A program made the position numbers and the translations under genes. Below the pieces are notes generated by a model that had not been told where the DNA came from, did no database searches, and saw nothing but the letters and a program-made list of their open reading frames with translations. Shown here piece by piece: positions 13,975 through 27,019 of a stretch of 64,000 nucleotides of DNA (position 1 is its first letter; the number at the start of each line of letters is the position of its first letter). The DNA is from Cepaea nemoralis (taxonomy: Eukaryota; Mollusca; Gastropoda; Stylommatophora; Helicidae): NCBI GenBank assembly GCA_014155875.1, contig JACEFZ010013499.1, forward strand, positions 351,501-415,500, given 5' to 3'.

Positions 13975-14100
13975 TGTCGCCACCACCACGACCATCACTA
14001 TCACCACCACCACCACAAGAACAACACCACCACCAACAACAACTATCACTACTATTTCTACCACTGTAACCACCACTACTACTACCTCGACGACAAAATG
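13975..14100. repeat. CAC/AAC-rich imperfect trinucleotide tract
   Basis: Interrupted caccaccac and aacaacaac runs. Confidence 0.8.
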
Positions 14101-15097
14101 ATCGACAGCAACGACGACCGACTACTACGGTGTTTATTTACCATTGCGGATTGTGGTCGTGGAATATACACAACGCTAACTGGTCATCTTACTTCTTCTT
14201 CTTGTAGTGGCATATTCAAATTCTGTCTTTTTTATTTTTGTCAGTTTTAGCATAAACATTACGCCTTTCATGTTGTTATTATTATTCTTTGGTTCAGATC
14301 CTGTATCTCCAGATGCGCTAGCCCAGCCACAATCCAGCCGCTCGGGCAAGGCTCCGCCCTACGTGTCAACTCCCCTCCCGCGCCACAACACCTGATCAGT
14401 ACCATCTGCCAGATCGGTGTCAAGAATACTTCAACATTGACCCACTTCACACATTCTACGTTTTTCTTTTCTTCTTCAGAGTTTTCGTCATTTCTCACAA
14501 ACTCATTCTCTCACGCCTCTACCTCCAATATTGCTCACGAAACCCACATCATAGCAATTCCACATAACCAAACCATCATTCATCTCATATTGTCTCCGGC
14601 AAGAACTAAACAATAAAAGAACTCTTCAATACTAAGTTTCAACGCGGGGAACACTCACATATTCGAGTCATTCAACATTCTGAATGTATTATGTTAGGCG
14701 CGTTAGAGTTAAAGTGATTGATAGTAAGCAACGCATATAATGTCATGAGGGAAGGTTCGAGGTCTGTGCTCGTCGTCTCGCTAAGTAAGGGAAAGACTGG
14801 CCACCTATTGTTCTGTACAAACAGGTCTACAAAATGTCATGGCCTGTCACATCGCAGGCCCAGGTTCCCGCTTCAGGAGTAGGATGTATGTATGCATGTA
14901 GCGATAACCTATAGTCAGTCTGGGTTTCTCAAAAACAGAGGTACCACAGATGCATTTGGAAGATTGAGGTTTCTTGCGGACTGAATGACTGAACAAAATT
15001 TAATTCTCTTTATCTGTTGAACTGACTATGAAAAAGGAATTGTCGCCGTGCCATGAAACAACCCGTTCAGTATATTGGAACAATCTAGATCACAACA
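14101..15097. other. No identifiable feature
   Basis: Short ORFs only. A possible SINE-like patch near 14290-14400 has no complete A/B box pair on one strand. Confidence 0.4.
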
Positions 15098-15352
15098 GTT
15101 ATTTGCATATCCTTTACAGGATGTGGAGTCAACACAGGTGTTTTTTGTTTTTTTTTGGAGGGGAGGGGGGCTGTTTGTGATTTCTTGATAAGTTTACTTT
15201 AAGTAGTTTGCCAGTTACTTTTTGAACCACCGGCACTCATACCTTTGTATAGGAACTAACGGTCTGATTCCAAGTCGTGCTCAGCTGTGTTTCGAACGTG
15301 GTAGGCGGGATTACGAATTGCATTCGTAAACATTTCGCCACTGAGCCGATGG
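15098..15352 (-). repeat. SINE B copy
   Basis: Minus strand: gcgaaatgtttacgaatgca, then a B-box-like cgttcgaaacacagctg, a body with a variant of the aactactgaacgt motif, and an ending tcctgtaaaggatatgc. Confidence 0.78.
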
Positions 15353-15429
15353 ATCATACAAACCAAAGATTATTACCAATATTTTAGTATAAAGGTCAAA
15401 TATCAGAAATGGAATAAAAACAAAGGAGA

Positions 15430-15582
15430 AAATGATTGCAAATAAGTCACGCACCGAGCGTGCGAGACGTAAGATGGTGCATGGTGGTGGAAATGACCAT
15501 GTGTTCACATGCATCCACTGTGGACGAACATTTACAGCGCGATTTGGCCTTACCAGTCACATTCGCTACCGCCATGGGTTGT
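15430..15582 (+). pseudogene. C2H2-like zinc finger at the end of a LINE ORF (fragment)
   Basis: One frame reads FTCIHCGRTFTARFGLTSHI, then RYRH and a stop four codons later: C-x2-C-x12-H-x4-H. Single fingers with this 'R-x-F-x-x-R-x-G-L' core are common at the C-terminus of LINE polyproteins, so a LINE 3' remnant is the likeliest reading. No RT is visible upstream. A host zinc-finger exon is possible but less likely. Confidence 0.5.
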
Positions 15583-15951
15583 AGTTATTATGCCTTTTTG
15601 AAGCACAATGTAACAAACTATCGTCTGTCATGATGCCAATATAATGACGTATAAGGAAAACGGATGGCGAATAGTAAAGGAAGGATTTAACACAATCAGA
15701 AAAGGTGTACGGAGGCATGAGTGTTTATTATCACAACGACTATTCTGTGCTTATTCTTAGAAGATCAATGATAAAGCTATTAGAAAAACAACACGCACGG
15801 ATTAGAGCAAATCGTGAACACCATAAAGTGTACAGATGACCAAAACCATCATAGAAGAAACATAAAACTCATCAGCAAAAACCATCACACCAAAAAACAG
15901 TGACACTTAAATATTATTTAGCATGAAAATAATGGTAGTGAAAAAGCTGTG
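15583..15951. other. No identifiable feature
   Basis: A+T-rich sequence without a supported feature. Confidence 0.45.
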
Positions 15952-16205
15952 GTGACGGCTTCGTGGCTTAGAGGTTATGACTTTTCTCCGTAATCTCGTA
16001 TACTCTCGTAGGTAACGTGATGACGGTGAGAAACAGCAGTGGTTCGAATCGCATCGGTAACTTACGGGGTATGTGAGCCGGCCGCTCAGAAAGCAATGGC
16101 AAACTACTGAGCGTAATCTTGCCAAGAAATCAACATACAGCTGAAAGATGCTGGTGTTGACAGCAATGTCCTGTAAAGGATATGCAAAAAAAAACAGAAA
16201 CAAAA
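15952..16205 (+). repeat. SINE B copy
   Basis: ccgtaatctcgtatactctc, then the B-box-like gtggttcgaatcgc, then the shared caatggcaaactactgagcg, and a 3' end tgtcctgtaaaggatatgc followed by an A-rich tail. Confidence 0.85.
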
Positions 16206-16539
16206 GAAAACAAATCTTTCAAGGGAAAGAACACTGGATAATGCAGACGTGTCCGGGTCTGGACTAAATCATTAGAGCAGGTGTTCTTGTGAAGATGAAA
16301 GATTGCCGTAGCCTGGAACATAATTGCTGGAGAAACAATCATCTATTATCAAGCAATATCAATGTTGAGTCGAGGAAACCGATAATAATTACGCCTTTAT
16401 AGATGAAATAATATTTTGATTGGAAACACTGGCTTAAACGACATAAGAGTCGGCTGTACACGTGGAAAACCCCCTGATAATAAAACGTTCAATCATATCG
16501 ACTAGATAGATACTTAGGAATGAAAGATTTAGAAATGTA
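16206..16539. other. No identifiable feature
   Basis: No supported gene or repeat. Confidence 0.4.
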
Positions 16540-16695
16540 TTGATAAATGTAATACTAAAATGGAACCAGAAGAAGAGGCCGGCCATGTAAACGATGGTCA
16601 GAAGGAATAATAGAATCCATGGAATTCTCGATATATAAAACCCATTAACGGGCACTCTGTTTATGCTTCACCTCGACACCGCAAGGTATAAATAA
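16540..16695 (+). mobile_element. LINE C, short 3' fragment
   Basis: Matches 28530-28680: a diverged aaatggaagcagaaaaag stretch, gtaaacgatgg, and the cttcacctcgacaccgcaag end. The tail here is not a clean GAGAT repeat. Confidence 0.7.
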
Positions 16696-17590
16696 GAGGC
16701 GCAAGATGATAAATGTGACGACAATGTCAGGGGTTAACTGTGACAGTGATCACGTCCCACTGTGTGAACACATAAACGTAAGATTAAAAAGGAAAGAAAA
16801 AGAACAGATTAGAAACATTAGGCTTGACAAAGCTATTCTAAGATCCGATAAAGAAATTCAAGAATGATATAAAGTAATTGTAAGAAAAGAAGGAAAATGC
16901 AATACTTAAAATACAAAGCATAAATGAACAATGGGTATTGCTGAACAACTCCTTCCTTGAAATAAGAAGAGAGATATTAGAGGAAAGAAGATAAACAAAT
17001 TAAGAACAAATGGATGACTCAAGAAATCTTGAAGTTAATGCACAAAAGAAAATAAAGAAGCTAAGAACGAATGGATGAATCAAGAAATCTGTAAGTTAAT
17101 GCAGAAAAGACAATAAAGTACAAATGACAAAGAATTATATGATAAGATAAACGAAGAAATAAGAGATGTATGCATATAAGCAAAACAAAAAGGGGATCAA
17201 CAAGCAGTGTTAAACATTACCTAATTCAATGCCAAACAAACAGTAGATTTGGACCAAGCACAGTACACAATCAAATGAACAAGTACTATAATGTCAATTT
17301 ACGTTCACTGGGCATTAAAATTGCCCCGGATACCACGAAACAAAACAAATAACACCATGACCCTAGTTTGTCGATATATCGTCCTTCTGTCCAAAATGGA
17401 AGGTCACGTATGGCAATGTATAATACCCTTCGACACTGAATCGGTTCAGTTAGTCTCTAACAATGTTTCAAATCATTCACACAGATAAATCAGTGATATG
17501 ACAGGAAGAAACATAATAACAAACACATGATGTTTCAAATCAAAGACAGAAAAGCTATTAATGAAATATGGTACTATGATAAAGAAGTGG

Positions 17591-17813
17591 GGAGCGGCTG
17601 ACCGAGTGGCTAAGAACGCCGGATTCTCCTTCGGGAGACCCGGGTTCGAATCCTCGGTAAGGCGTGGATTTTTTTCGGGGGCAAAAAGAAAATCCTAACC
17701 TGCACAGTTCGCGGCGACTGCACTAGCCAGGCGGCCTTAATTCGTCAAGCTCAAGCTCAAGACCCCCCTAACCTACAGTGGAAGTTACTATAGGCAGTAG
17801 ATGAAAGATGACA
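17591..17813 (+). repeat. tRNA-derived SINE with 13-bp TSD
   Basis: The head gctgaccgagtggctaagaa, then cccgggttcgaatcc, carries Pol III A- and B-box sequences like those of a class II (Leu/Ser) tRNA. A stem ctccttcgggag sits where a variable arm would be. A tRNA-unrelated body follows. Flanks 17578-17590 (gataaagaagtgg) and 17814-17826 (gacaaagaggtgg) form a TSD with two mismatches. It is inserted in LINE B. Confidence 0.82.
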
Positions 17814-17944
17814 GACAAAGAGGTGGATTAGAATAAGAGAGCTAAATGATGGAGACAGAGCAGAGTTGACATAAAACGGCAACTTAGAAAGGCCTGTCTA
17901 TACTAAACGAAGAAAACATTGATACAATCAAGTACATGAAACAC

Positions 17945-18091
17945 GGGAAGGGTAACCCGGTCACCAAACGCCCGCAGAAGTCGGATGTGTCGGCCTAAAG
18001 GCGCAAGAACGCAGCTCTGCTGTAAACTGACAACGCAATCCCGTCCGAAAAAACTCTCCGGATGAATGCAGAAGAAGAAGAAGAAGAAGAA
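17945..18091 (+). mobile_element. Short retroposon with (GAA)n tail
   Basis: A 147-bp insertion ends in (GAA)n and is flanked by gaaacac (17938-17944 and 18092-18098). LINE B sequence resumes after it. It is probably a 5'-truncated LINE or SINE end; its class is unknown. Confidence 0.65.
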
Positions 18092-19099
18092 GAAACACTT
18101 GAAGAATTAAATAATAACCCACGTGAAATCACCGTAGAAGAATTCGAAATACTGCGAGAATTTTGCAATGGAAATATTAACTAAAGTGTTAAATAATATA
18201 TACAACAGTGGATAAATACCGAGCGATATCCTAATATCAGTATTGATAGAAGGAACATACAGATGGAAAGTAGTGAAGAATATGAATTTGTTAGGGGGGA
18301 GGGGGGGGGGGAACAAACAATGCAATAAACACATTCTGAACACTAAGGAAGAGATCAACTGAAACAGAAAAATCAGTACTTTGGCTTTATAGATTGCAAC
18401 AAAGCATTTGATAAAGTAAAAATGATGAAATGGTAAACATTTCGAAAGCTATTAGAATTGAAGAGACACATCTAATTAAAACTTGCCTTGATAACCACAT
18501 CAGTAAATGCGTCATTTGAATGTAAGTGTTACACAAGAGTGGTGTCCACGTTTGACATGTACAGAACAGTATGTGTTATAAATATCGCGTCAACACTCAC
18601 TACAACTAACAGCATTTTGTGGTTTACTCAGAAAATGAAAAGCATCTCATGCAATAGTCACTGATCATTGAATGTAGGAAAGAGTGCTGAAATGCTATAT
18701 AAAACCTGTTTTGCCGAATGGCAGTCACTCTTCAGAGTGTTATGAACAAATTAGGAAGAACTTTAGAAGCAACAGAGATATGGTTCCTGAAATGAATGTT
18801 GCGAATTCCTTGGACAGTCAGATTAACTAACAATGATTGCCTTAGAGAGGTTACTGAAACTATAACAATAAGAAAGAGACAAACAGCTTTCTTAAGTCAT
18901 GTAATGAGAAGAGAGGTGTTGGAGAGCATCGTGACTTATGGAAAGGTGAAGGGGAAGAAGGACAGACCAAAAGAAATCATGCTGGATGAACCAAGACAGT
19001 GAAATAGTGGAATATCAATCAGCAGAGTTGATCCAGAACACCAAAGACCGAAATCTGTGAAGAGACATGAACGCCTACGCCAGCTGGCAGGGCACTAGA

Positions 19100-19530
19100 T
19101 GATGATGAACCCATATGGTTGCAATTAAAAGTGATATCAGTTCATGATCATCACGATAATCATCAACATCATCAAATGTCATGCGATCATATTCCACCAC
19201 ACCCATCTGTCATCTGTTAACTTGGTATGTCCGACCACTGGTCGTCCTCTTCCCTACCATTCTGTCAGTCCACCCCGCATTTTCTTCCTCTGGCGGCTAG
19301 ATTGTCCAAACGCTCTTGTTTCTAACCGATGTCTCGTTACCAGCTCGGGTTTCTGCCCTGTATCTGAGAGCCAGCCAGGCAGTTAGTTTGCTGGTAGAAA
19401 TGGAGGGACTTGCAATGTTATTTATTTCCACCGTCTGTGTGACATCCGGCTTGTTCATGGGCGCCCGTCAATCAATCTGATCGCGGGAATTCGGGTGACC
19501 ACGAACAGTAGTCGTACTGCTTACTCGAAC
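19100..19530. other. No clear feature
   Basis: The minus strand near 19200-19260 has an Arg/Gly-rich frame that could be a LINE C-terminus, but the match is too weak to call. Confidence 0.4.
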
Positions 19531-19531
19531 C

Positions 19532-19532
<1 letters not shown>

Positions 19533-19618
<86 letters not shown>

Positions 19619-19730
19619 ATATTCTCTCCTTTAACTCCCTTTCTCTCTCAGATTTCTCCCACTCACTTTTTCTCTATCTCTCTGTTTCTCTCTCTTCTCT
19701 CCGTTTTACTCTCTTTGTTTCTCTCTCATT

Positions 19731-19766
<36 letters not shown>

Positions 19767-19900
19767 CCCATTGTCTCTCTCTAATCCTTTTTTTCTGTTA
19801 ATCTATCTCCGTTTCACACTGTTTCTGTTTTTCTGTTTCTTTCTCACTCTCTATTTCTCTCTCAATATATATATATATATATCCCTCTCGCTCTCACTCA
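19533..19900. repeat. (TC)n microsatellite, interrupted
   Basis: (TC)n at 19533-19611, then shorter TC tracts and a short (AT)n near 19866-19881. The Leu-Ser frame across it is not a gene. Confidence 0.95.
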
Positions 19901-20214
19901 TTCTCGCCACTTCTGTCTTCTCATTAAGGTATACTTATAATGACCAACTGTTGCTTCAACTGCCGTGTGTTGCTTGCGTGTTCGCCCTTGCTCGCTCCGT
20001 TAGATTTTGATTAGAATCGACCTCAACGACAAGCTTCGTGGAAATAGAAAGCTTCCATAAGTTCTACGGGTTCTTACTTAGTTATGTCGCGTGATGAGGT
20101 TTTCAACTCAGTGCACGGATCTGCAAAATCGGCTAGGAGCCCAATGAATGTATTTCAGTCACACATGTTACATGCGATGTGGCTTGAGGCCAGTGAAAGG
20201 TGCAGTTTCATAAT
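19901..20214. other. No identifiable feature
   Basis: No supported gene or repeat. Confidence 0.4.
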
Positions 20215-20400
20215 TCCCCGACAGACCGAAATCCAGGGTTCGAAATCAGCTGAGGGCAATTTCGAAGCAAATTATTTTGCGTTGATTTCAGTGGTACGAG
20301 GCGTCTGCCGTTCAGAAAGCAAAGGCAAACTACAAAACAACTAACATTACCTAATAATTCACAAACAGCCAGTAAATGCTAGCGTTGATTGCTGTGGGAT
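20215..20400 (+). repeat. SINE B, diverged copy
   Basis: Keeps gggttcgaaatcagctg (B-box-like), the gttcagaaagcaaaggcaaa segment, and a diverged end with agcgttgattgctgt. Confidence 0.6.
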
Positions 20401-23400
20401 GTGGATTTTAATTTATGAGAATATTATGTTAAGTTTGTCTAGGGGATTTAGTTGATTCTCTGGTCACTGTTAGAATGCAAGGTGATCAGGGAAATTTACC
20501 ACAAATACAGGGAGAAAACATTTCAATCTTTGAAACAATGGTATCTGTGTGTAGGTTTCCCCTCCCACTTCATCACCCTCTAAAGTTTATATAGTGCTAG
20601 AGGACATTGATTGGTTACAACATTTAACACAACCACTGTTGAACAAACATCAACAATTTTGGACAAACAGTTCAGGCATTAAATCAAGATCTGTTGTAAC
20701 ATTAGACAACTGTAATGGCCACATTGAATTTCCAGAACAGGCATGGGAATGATTTGTAATATCAAAACACATTAACCCCATTGTCCAAAGAACAATGGGG
20801 TTAATGTTATTACAAACAACACAACAACCACAAATTGGTTCTACTATCTTGACTTATTATACATAGATAAAAGCAAAACATTGGTCTAAGTGCAGACAAC
20901 CCAAACATATAAAACAGTTGTTTCTGACACCAGTTACAATTCTCATATTTAAAAGATAATGAGATGGTGTCAGAGTACTCAACCAAAACAACAACCACCT
21001 GTTGGTTCTACCTTCACTATAAAAAAAGCTACCGACCTTACACATCCATGGCATGAAATAACCACTTAGAAAGCCTAATTGGTACTAATAATTAAACTAA
21101 TTATTTAATTATAGTCCTTTTTCCTTAAGTGTTGCGGTCGGTTATTCTTCTCCAGTGCGAAGCAGATAATGTCCATATTTATCCGGTGCAGAAATAGATG
21201 TACTCACAGTCATGTTCTTCTTACATTATGTTCACTGAAGTTGGCTGGTGAATATTTATAATCCATAATCCCAAGAATAGAATTATACACGAATATACCT
21301 CTGTGGGGCTGAATTCAAGAATACTCTATTGTCATTGGGCTCTGTGTTCCAATTGAAATTGGAGCCTAGGTTTGTCATACTTTCAGGAGATGCAACTTAC
21401 GCTCTTGCAGAAGGTCCTTCCCTATATCATCTTTTCGATGAAAAAGATGACGACTGTCCAACAGCTCGGTGTATGTTAACCGTTTCCCAATTTAGTTCAA
21501 GAGGCTTTGTCAACACCCGGTTCATGTTGAATAGGCCATCCCACACTTGGTGATGGGGCAATTAGGCCGACATGGAACCAGCGTAGAGTTCTGATTCATT
21601 TCATTTCAGTGTAGAACATACAATGTTGAGACATTCATTCGTTTCTTCTGGACTTTTGTCCAGGGTTGGTCTGCTGCAGGCATGGAACTGAAGAATATTA
21701 ATTCCAACACACAAACTGGGAGTCGCGCAACAATCAGATGATTCGTGTTGTTGCATGCGTTGAGGCATTTACTCCGCTAGCTTCTTTCGTATGGCCTTCC
21801 TGATGGTGTTTCGGTTCTGAGATCTCGAGTGGATCTGGCTGCTTTCAGAGTGTTGCAGATTTGAACCTTGAGGTAATCTGGTTTCTCAATTGTTTTTCAG
21901 TTGATATTAAGTTGGTATTCAGTTGGTACCTTGGTTGTACTGGCTTATGTTGTTTCAGTGTCTCTTCTCATTTGTTTGAGTTGGTGTTCGTATCTAGAAC
22001 TTTGTGTTGAGTCTGCCGCTGTATGACTGATTGAAGGATTATTCAATCCTGAACAGGAAACTGGGAATTCCCATGGTTTCGTTGACCTCGCGGATTGATG
22101 GCGTACCAGGCGGTATCTCCCAGACGTTAAAGTAGACGATACTCTGTTGTCGGTGTATTTTGAATATCCATTTATCTTGATGGACAATTACATACAAAGA
22201 TCCATCCTGGATATCCTGACAGAAGTAGAACTATTCATCGCTGATTGTCTCTCTTCAACAGGTCTTTCGCTGTCTAGGCAGCGGATAAGCGTAGCAGTCA
22301 ACGTTGATGTTTTTCTAGATCCAGACTATGTTTAGGACAATTAGTCCTGACTCACCTTCATCAAGCTTTTAACCCAGGGTCCTGATTGGTGATATATCCA
22401 AATCCACCACTCGCTACTGTCTATAGAAATTGATGATAAAGAATACAACATTGGCATTAATCTACTGTGGTATGGTAAAATGTTTATACCACATTTACAA
22501 ACAAAAAGGAGAAGGTAAAAGGAGTCGGTTTTCCACGTCCCAATGTCTCTCGTCGCTTGGTGTTGAGCTATTCTAGCTCTTATTTAGAGTAAGGTATTTT
22601 CTCACTCTATATTATGTTCTATGTTGTTACTGGGACTATTAGATGAGTGAAGCCATTCTTTCCATCCAAACATGTTGATATGGCCTCTCTCGTACTTGAA
22701 GAGAATAACCTATACATAATCTCTGTTGTTTCTAATGCCTCGTCTTCCTTCATTCGCTATAATCAGCATTAGGCCAAGGCTATTCGACATTGTCTTCTTA
22801 TGTATTGACATGCAAAAGGATTCTTACATCAACATCATCATGTCCCCAGGGGTAACATTACAATGTATATTTCCCACCGTAAAGTAGTAACAATCATGAC
22901 AGAATATAAATCTCATAACAGAGAAAACTAACATGTACATTTCTCATATATGAATAATAATAATCATACATAATAATTAATCATAATGATAATGCAAGGA
23001 GTCCTATGTTTTTGGATTTCCTCATTGGTTAATCCATAAAACTAAAACATAAATTGTTTCCCCCCACTGCTTACAGCAGCATGAGGTTAGTGAACGCAGT
23101 GATATATTTTGCCAAGTGCTGCTATTTGTAAGAAAATTTCTTGAATATTAGAAATGATTTATGCAGCCTGGTAAGTGTTCGAAACATATAATATTATTTC
23201 AGTTGTCCACCCCCTTGGTGCGGTGTGGTTAAAGGCTTGGTTATATCACGCGTTTTCTTTTTTTCATGGGATAATATTCTCCCACATGGCATTTCCCTAG
23301 CAATATTTTATGAAATGATTACATGTCCATCACCCATATTGAGTGGTTACTAATATGTTAACAAGAAGATTGTACCAAAATTTAGCACGATAGATCAAGT

Positions 23401-24110
23401 TACAGATTAGAATTTAGCAGAAACAAGTTCTCTACTATGAAGTATGTTCATAAGATGTGTAATCAAGAGTCTGCTTCCACATGGAGAAGAGTTTCTGAAA
23501 TGTGCTTCTGAAATGAGATGAATACTCTACAGTACACATATTTATAGATTATAAGCATTGCTAGTGAGATATAGGTTCACAATGCCTATAAGAGATTTTA
23601 ACATAGGAATTAGAAATTGTAAGTAAGGAAATTTTTGACAGCGTGGTACCACATAGCGCTCAGTAGTAAAAATCAATCAGACTCTAGTTTAAAAGAATTG
23701 TTGATTTATCATTTTAACCAATTCTTAATTAAACACAATGGTATATGTACCTTATAAAAATACATAAATACGTATTAATAATGTAGATTTAACATACCAA
23801 TAGCTACAGAGAATGATGTTTTCAGGGCTAAAATCGCCCATCCCCGAAGTGAAAGGCCGACGTCTGCTTCCTTTGTTCGCTTCAACAAAAATGGACACTC
23901 TGATCCCTTTGTCTTAAAATTAGTCCCGGTCTTGCCAGGTACGTGAACCAAACTTACGGCCAAAATTTAAACTAATGCCAATTAAATTTGGCTGTGCCAC
24001 GGTCAGTCTATCTTTGTTTTTATTCCCCCAGATTAAGGTATTTAAACAGTAATCCCTAGGGCCTGTGATATTTTTAAGTGCGTCAATGCTAGGAAAGGGT
24101 AAGGACGTTT
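20401..24110. other. About 3.7 kb with little identifiable content
   Basis: A+T-rich DNA with no convincing ORF, LINE motif or SINE boxes. ORFs of 62-80 codons (for example 21329-21553, 22147-22335, and 23775-23963 on minus) show no family I recognise and no splice-consistent series. It is the largest stretch here that could be host intergenic or intronic sequence. It contains the hairpin at 20769-20807. Confidence 0.5.
20769..20807. repeat. Perfect 16-bp inverted repeat (hairpin)
   Basis: Arms acattaaccccattgt and acaatggggttaatgt pair perfectly around a 7-nt loop. No T-run or other terminator context is seen. Its function is unknown. Confidence 0.9.
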
Positions 24111-24116
24111 TAATAT

Positions 24117-24153
24117 GCGACAATTGCAACGTCCTGTAAAGGACAGGCAACTA
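24117..24153 (+). repeat. SINE B 3' end remnant
   Basis: caattgcaacgtcctgtaaa, then ggacaggcaac, matches the SINE B terminus. The upstream body is not recognisable. Confidence 0.5.
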
Positions 24154-24616
24154 GCTTCTTATGTTATAAATAGGTTCCACTGGGAATAGGACCTAGCCAA
24201 ACCACGGCCATTACCCTCTTTGGACAACAATTACCTTCAAATTAATATCTTATTTGTGGTTACCTCAGTCACAGGATCATTATTCTGAGCCAGGGATTGC
24301 CCTAATATAACTTCTCTCCAGAGGCTGAATAGGTTTAGGGGTAAAGGTATAATCAAATCGAAAATGGATCTATTCCTGTGGTCACATGCAGATGTGACAA
24401 GAGTGAGTTCTATCTAGTTGTTATGGTTCCTTGAGGAGAGGAATTTATGTCGGCAACGTAGACTATAGACTTATGGTTATTATTTGATACTAGAATGTTC
24501 ATGAGCCTCGAATTCGGAACCTCAATTGCTCGGAACGCTGAGGAAGAAGAAGACAAAGAATGTTCACCCGCGTTTCATTGCAACAGATTTGGATTCATAG
24601 ACTGGGTGTAAATATA

Positions 24617-24662
<46 letters not shown>

Positions 24663-24769
24663 CTTCCGTCCGTCTGTCTGTCTGTCTGTCTGTCTGTCCA
24701 TCCGTTCGCCCATCTGTCTGTTTGTCTGTCTATCTAATTTTCTATGTCTGCCTATCCATCCGTTCGCCC

Positions 24770-24820
<51 letters not shown>

Positions 24821-24840
24821 CACGCATCCATCCATCCACC

Positions 24841-24907
<67 letters not shown>

Positions 24908-24970
24908 ATCTGCCTTTCTTTCTCTGTATCTCTGTCTGTCTTTCTGGCCCTGTCTGTCTGTCTGTATGTT
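24617..24970. repeat. (TGTC)n microsatellite, interrupted
   Basis: Long TGTC tracts with CATC and CCGT interruptions. The Cys-Leu-Ser-Val frames are repeat translation. Confidence 0.97.
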
Positions 24971-25889
24971 TATCTTACATTATTTATGTAGCCACATCTC
25001 CTTCCAATATCCCAAAGGCTGAGTGACTTCCAAGTAATTATTCGCCTACCAGACCTCCCCTCCCGTTATCTCCCACCGTCTTTACTCTTGCCTAAAGTTA
25101 TTCTCCCACCGGAACCTGTAAACTATGTAGGTTACCAGTGACCAGAGAAATGTAGGTCGAGGTCACGGTGAGTGCCGACAAGGCGGGTTGGGTGAGGCGA
25201 GCTTGATAATACTCGATTGATGTCCGTTCAGGGGAGGCCAAAAATATGACCATAGAGGAAATTCGTGAAGATGATTTAAAATCATCGTAAAAACTTTTCC
25301 AGGATGTTCGGTTGGCGGTTCCTGGAATACTTTATGAGCCGATCATTGTCGAATTCTGGAAAAACTGCAAATAGGAAGGACAAACCCAAAAAATATTTAA
25401 AGGGGCCAATGGCGGATAGGACGCACGCGCTAAAAAAAAGAATTGTGGGAACTTTTGAAAATAAGAATTTTGGGATTCAAGTGAAGGATTTAACGAGACA
25501 AGGGAAGTGTTGTATGGAAATGTGGAGAAAGGTGATTGTCGAAATTCGTGTGTGATTGATGGAAGAGGTTTTTTTTTTTTTTAAATTTTTAATGAAGAAA
25601 AGGGAAACACTGGCTGCTATGAGAAATGACTAAGTAACTAACTGACTAATTAAAGACTGATTGATTGACTAACTGGCTGACTAAGTCAGGACTAACTTAA
25701 TATTTCATGTTTGACTAATTGTTGAGTTTAGAGGATGGGCTAACTGGCTAAATGATGTCTGACTGATTGACAGTGTAACTGGCTGACTGATTGCTTGGAG
25801 ACTGACTGATCGTCTTATTCCGTCTAAGTGAGGACTAACAGAAGAGTTTATCATGATTGACTAATTGCTGAATTTAGATTGACTAATTA
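24971..25889. other. No clear feature; one basic 83-codon ORF
   Basis: The ORF at 25304-25555 is Lys/Arg-rich and has no family I recognise. 25620-25880 is rich in imperfect actgactaa-like tetranucleotide repeats. Confidence 0.4.
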
Positions 25890-26105
25890 ACTCCTGGCCG
25901 GTCTCCCTCGCGAAGGAGTAAAGACGTTGTTCGTAATCCCGTATACTCTCGTACGAAACACAGCTGAGTGAGATTCGGCAGCTGATCGCGTCGCATTGGT
26001 TACTTAAGGAGGTATATGAGCCATTCGTTCAGAAATCAATGGCAAATTACTGAACATAATTTACGAAGACATCAACAGCAGCTGAATAGTCTTAAGATGT
26101 GGGCC
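25890..26105 (+). repeat. SINE B copy
   Basis: Begins ggccggtctccctcgcgaag, then gttcgtaatcccgtatactc, then caatggcaaattactgaaca and acatcaacagcagctgaata. The 3' end is diverged. Confidence 0.78.
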
Positions 26106-27019
26106 GTTGACTGATATTGTTGAGCTGAATAGAGTGTGAATCATTAACGAAATATCGATGGTCTAATGTTCGTGTAATGTTCTTCCTCCGTGCATCTACT
26201 GTGCGACGTATATCGAAGCTGCCTTATGTTAGAATGATGGACTCTATCCTAGTATTCAGAACGTTAACTTCAATTGTGAGTTTCACTCGTGCACAACTCG
26301 GGAACCTGTCACCAGTGTTCACTGGGTTGTAGCCACGTGACTGGCTTTAGTATTGTCACGTATTTTTCTCTCGCTATCCTGTTTCCTTGAAACTGTTGTA
26401 TAATTCTCCTAGTTCTCTAGGTCTCATCTTTCAGTCATGATTAACCCTATTTGGACCCCATTAAAGTCAGCATATGGAAGTTCTTTTATTTCTAACCCCA
26501 TGTTTACAAACTGATCGTGTTGTTCTTTTTCCATACTTTCTTTGACTGATTCAGTGCGAAGCAAAAAGTAGGCTTGGAACAAACGATAATGGATGGCGAA
26601 AAATGGGAAGTATCACAGTTATTAATTAAAGCAAAAAGTAGGATTGGAACAAACGAAAATGGATGGCGGCAAATGGGAAGTAGGTGTTTATCACGGTTAT
26701 TAGTTAAAGGTTGCTAATATTGTGGTAGACATGTTGCATTATAACGCAATGACAACATTTCGGTGATTACATAAGCCTATGGCAGATACGAAAAGTGGCT
26801 TAAGACTATTAATCATCCCAGGGCAGTAACTCAGTTAACATTTCTCATGATTATTTCAGGATACAAGTTAAATATATAAGGAGGTAAAATAAAATAAAAT
26901 AAATAAATAAACAATTCAAACATTGTGGTCATATTAAAATACAAGACACTTTTACGAAAAATATAATATTAACTAATAAAAATATTATACATTTAAAAAT
27001 CCCGTAGCGTACGCCTGCT
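26106..27019. other. No clear feature; one short tandem duplication
   Basis: About 26562-26706 is a two-copy tandem repeat of about 70 bp (gcaaaaagtagg, then ggaacaaacga, then aatgggaagta). Nothing else was recognised. Confidence 0.5.

Larger units (their letters stand above)
16700..19099 (+). pseudogene. LINE B: strongly decayed RTE-type LINE
   Basis: Broken frames in collinear order: an endonuclease C-terminal piece (CDSDHVPLCEHINVRLKRK, near 16740), a linker (about 16800-17180), TVEEFEILREFCNGNIN-like text (18130, read with changes), GFIDCNKAFDKVK (near 18385), then EIWFLK, MLRIPWTVRLTNNDCLREV (18796) and HVMRREVLESIVTYGKVKG. The C-terminal layout parallels LINE A. Two younger retroposons interrupt it at 17591 and 17945. 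Many stops show it is long dead. Endonuclease and RT functions are inferred only from these motifs. Confidence 0.75.

Noticed and set aside
17591..17813. Functional tRNA gene
   Set aside because: A and B boxes are present, but the anticodon arm and acceptor pairing are not; a body and TSD identify a SINE.
21329..21553. 74-codon ORF as a host exon
   Set aside because: No recognisable family, no convincing splice sites and no neighbouring exon-like frames.
24560..25022. Cys-rich secreted protein frames (Cys-Leu-Ser-Val repeats)
   Set aside because: Direct translation of (TGTC)n; the antisense also gives a repeat frame.
25304..25555. Basic 83-codon ORF as a DNA-binding protein
   Set aside because: Composition alone is not evidence; no motif or second copy supports it.
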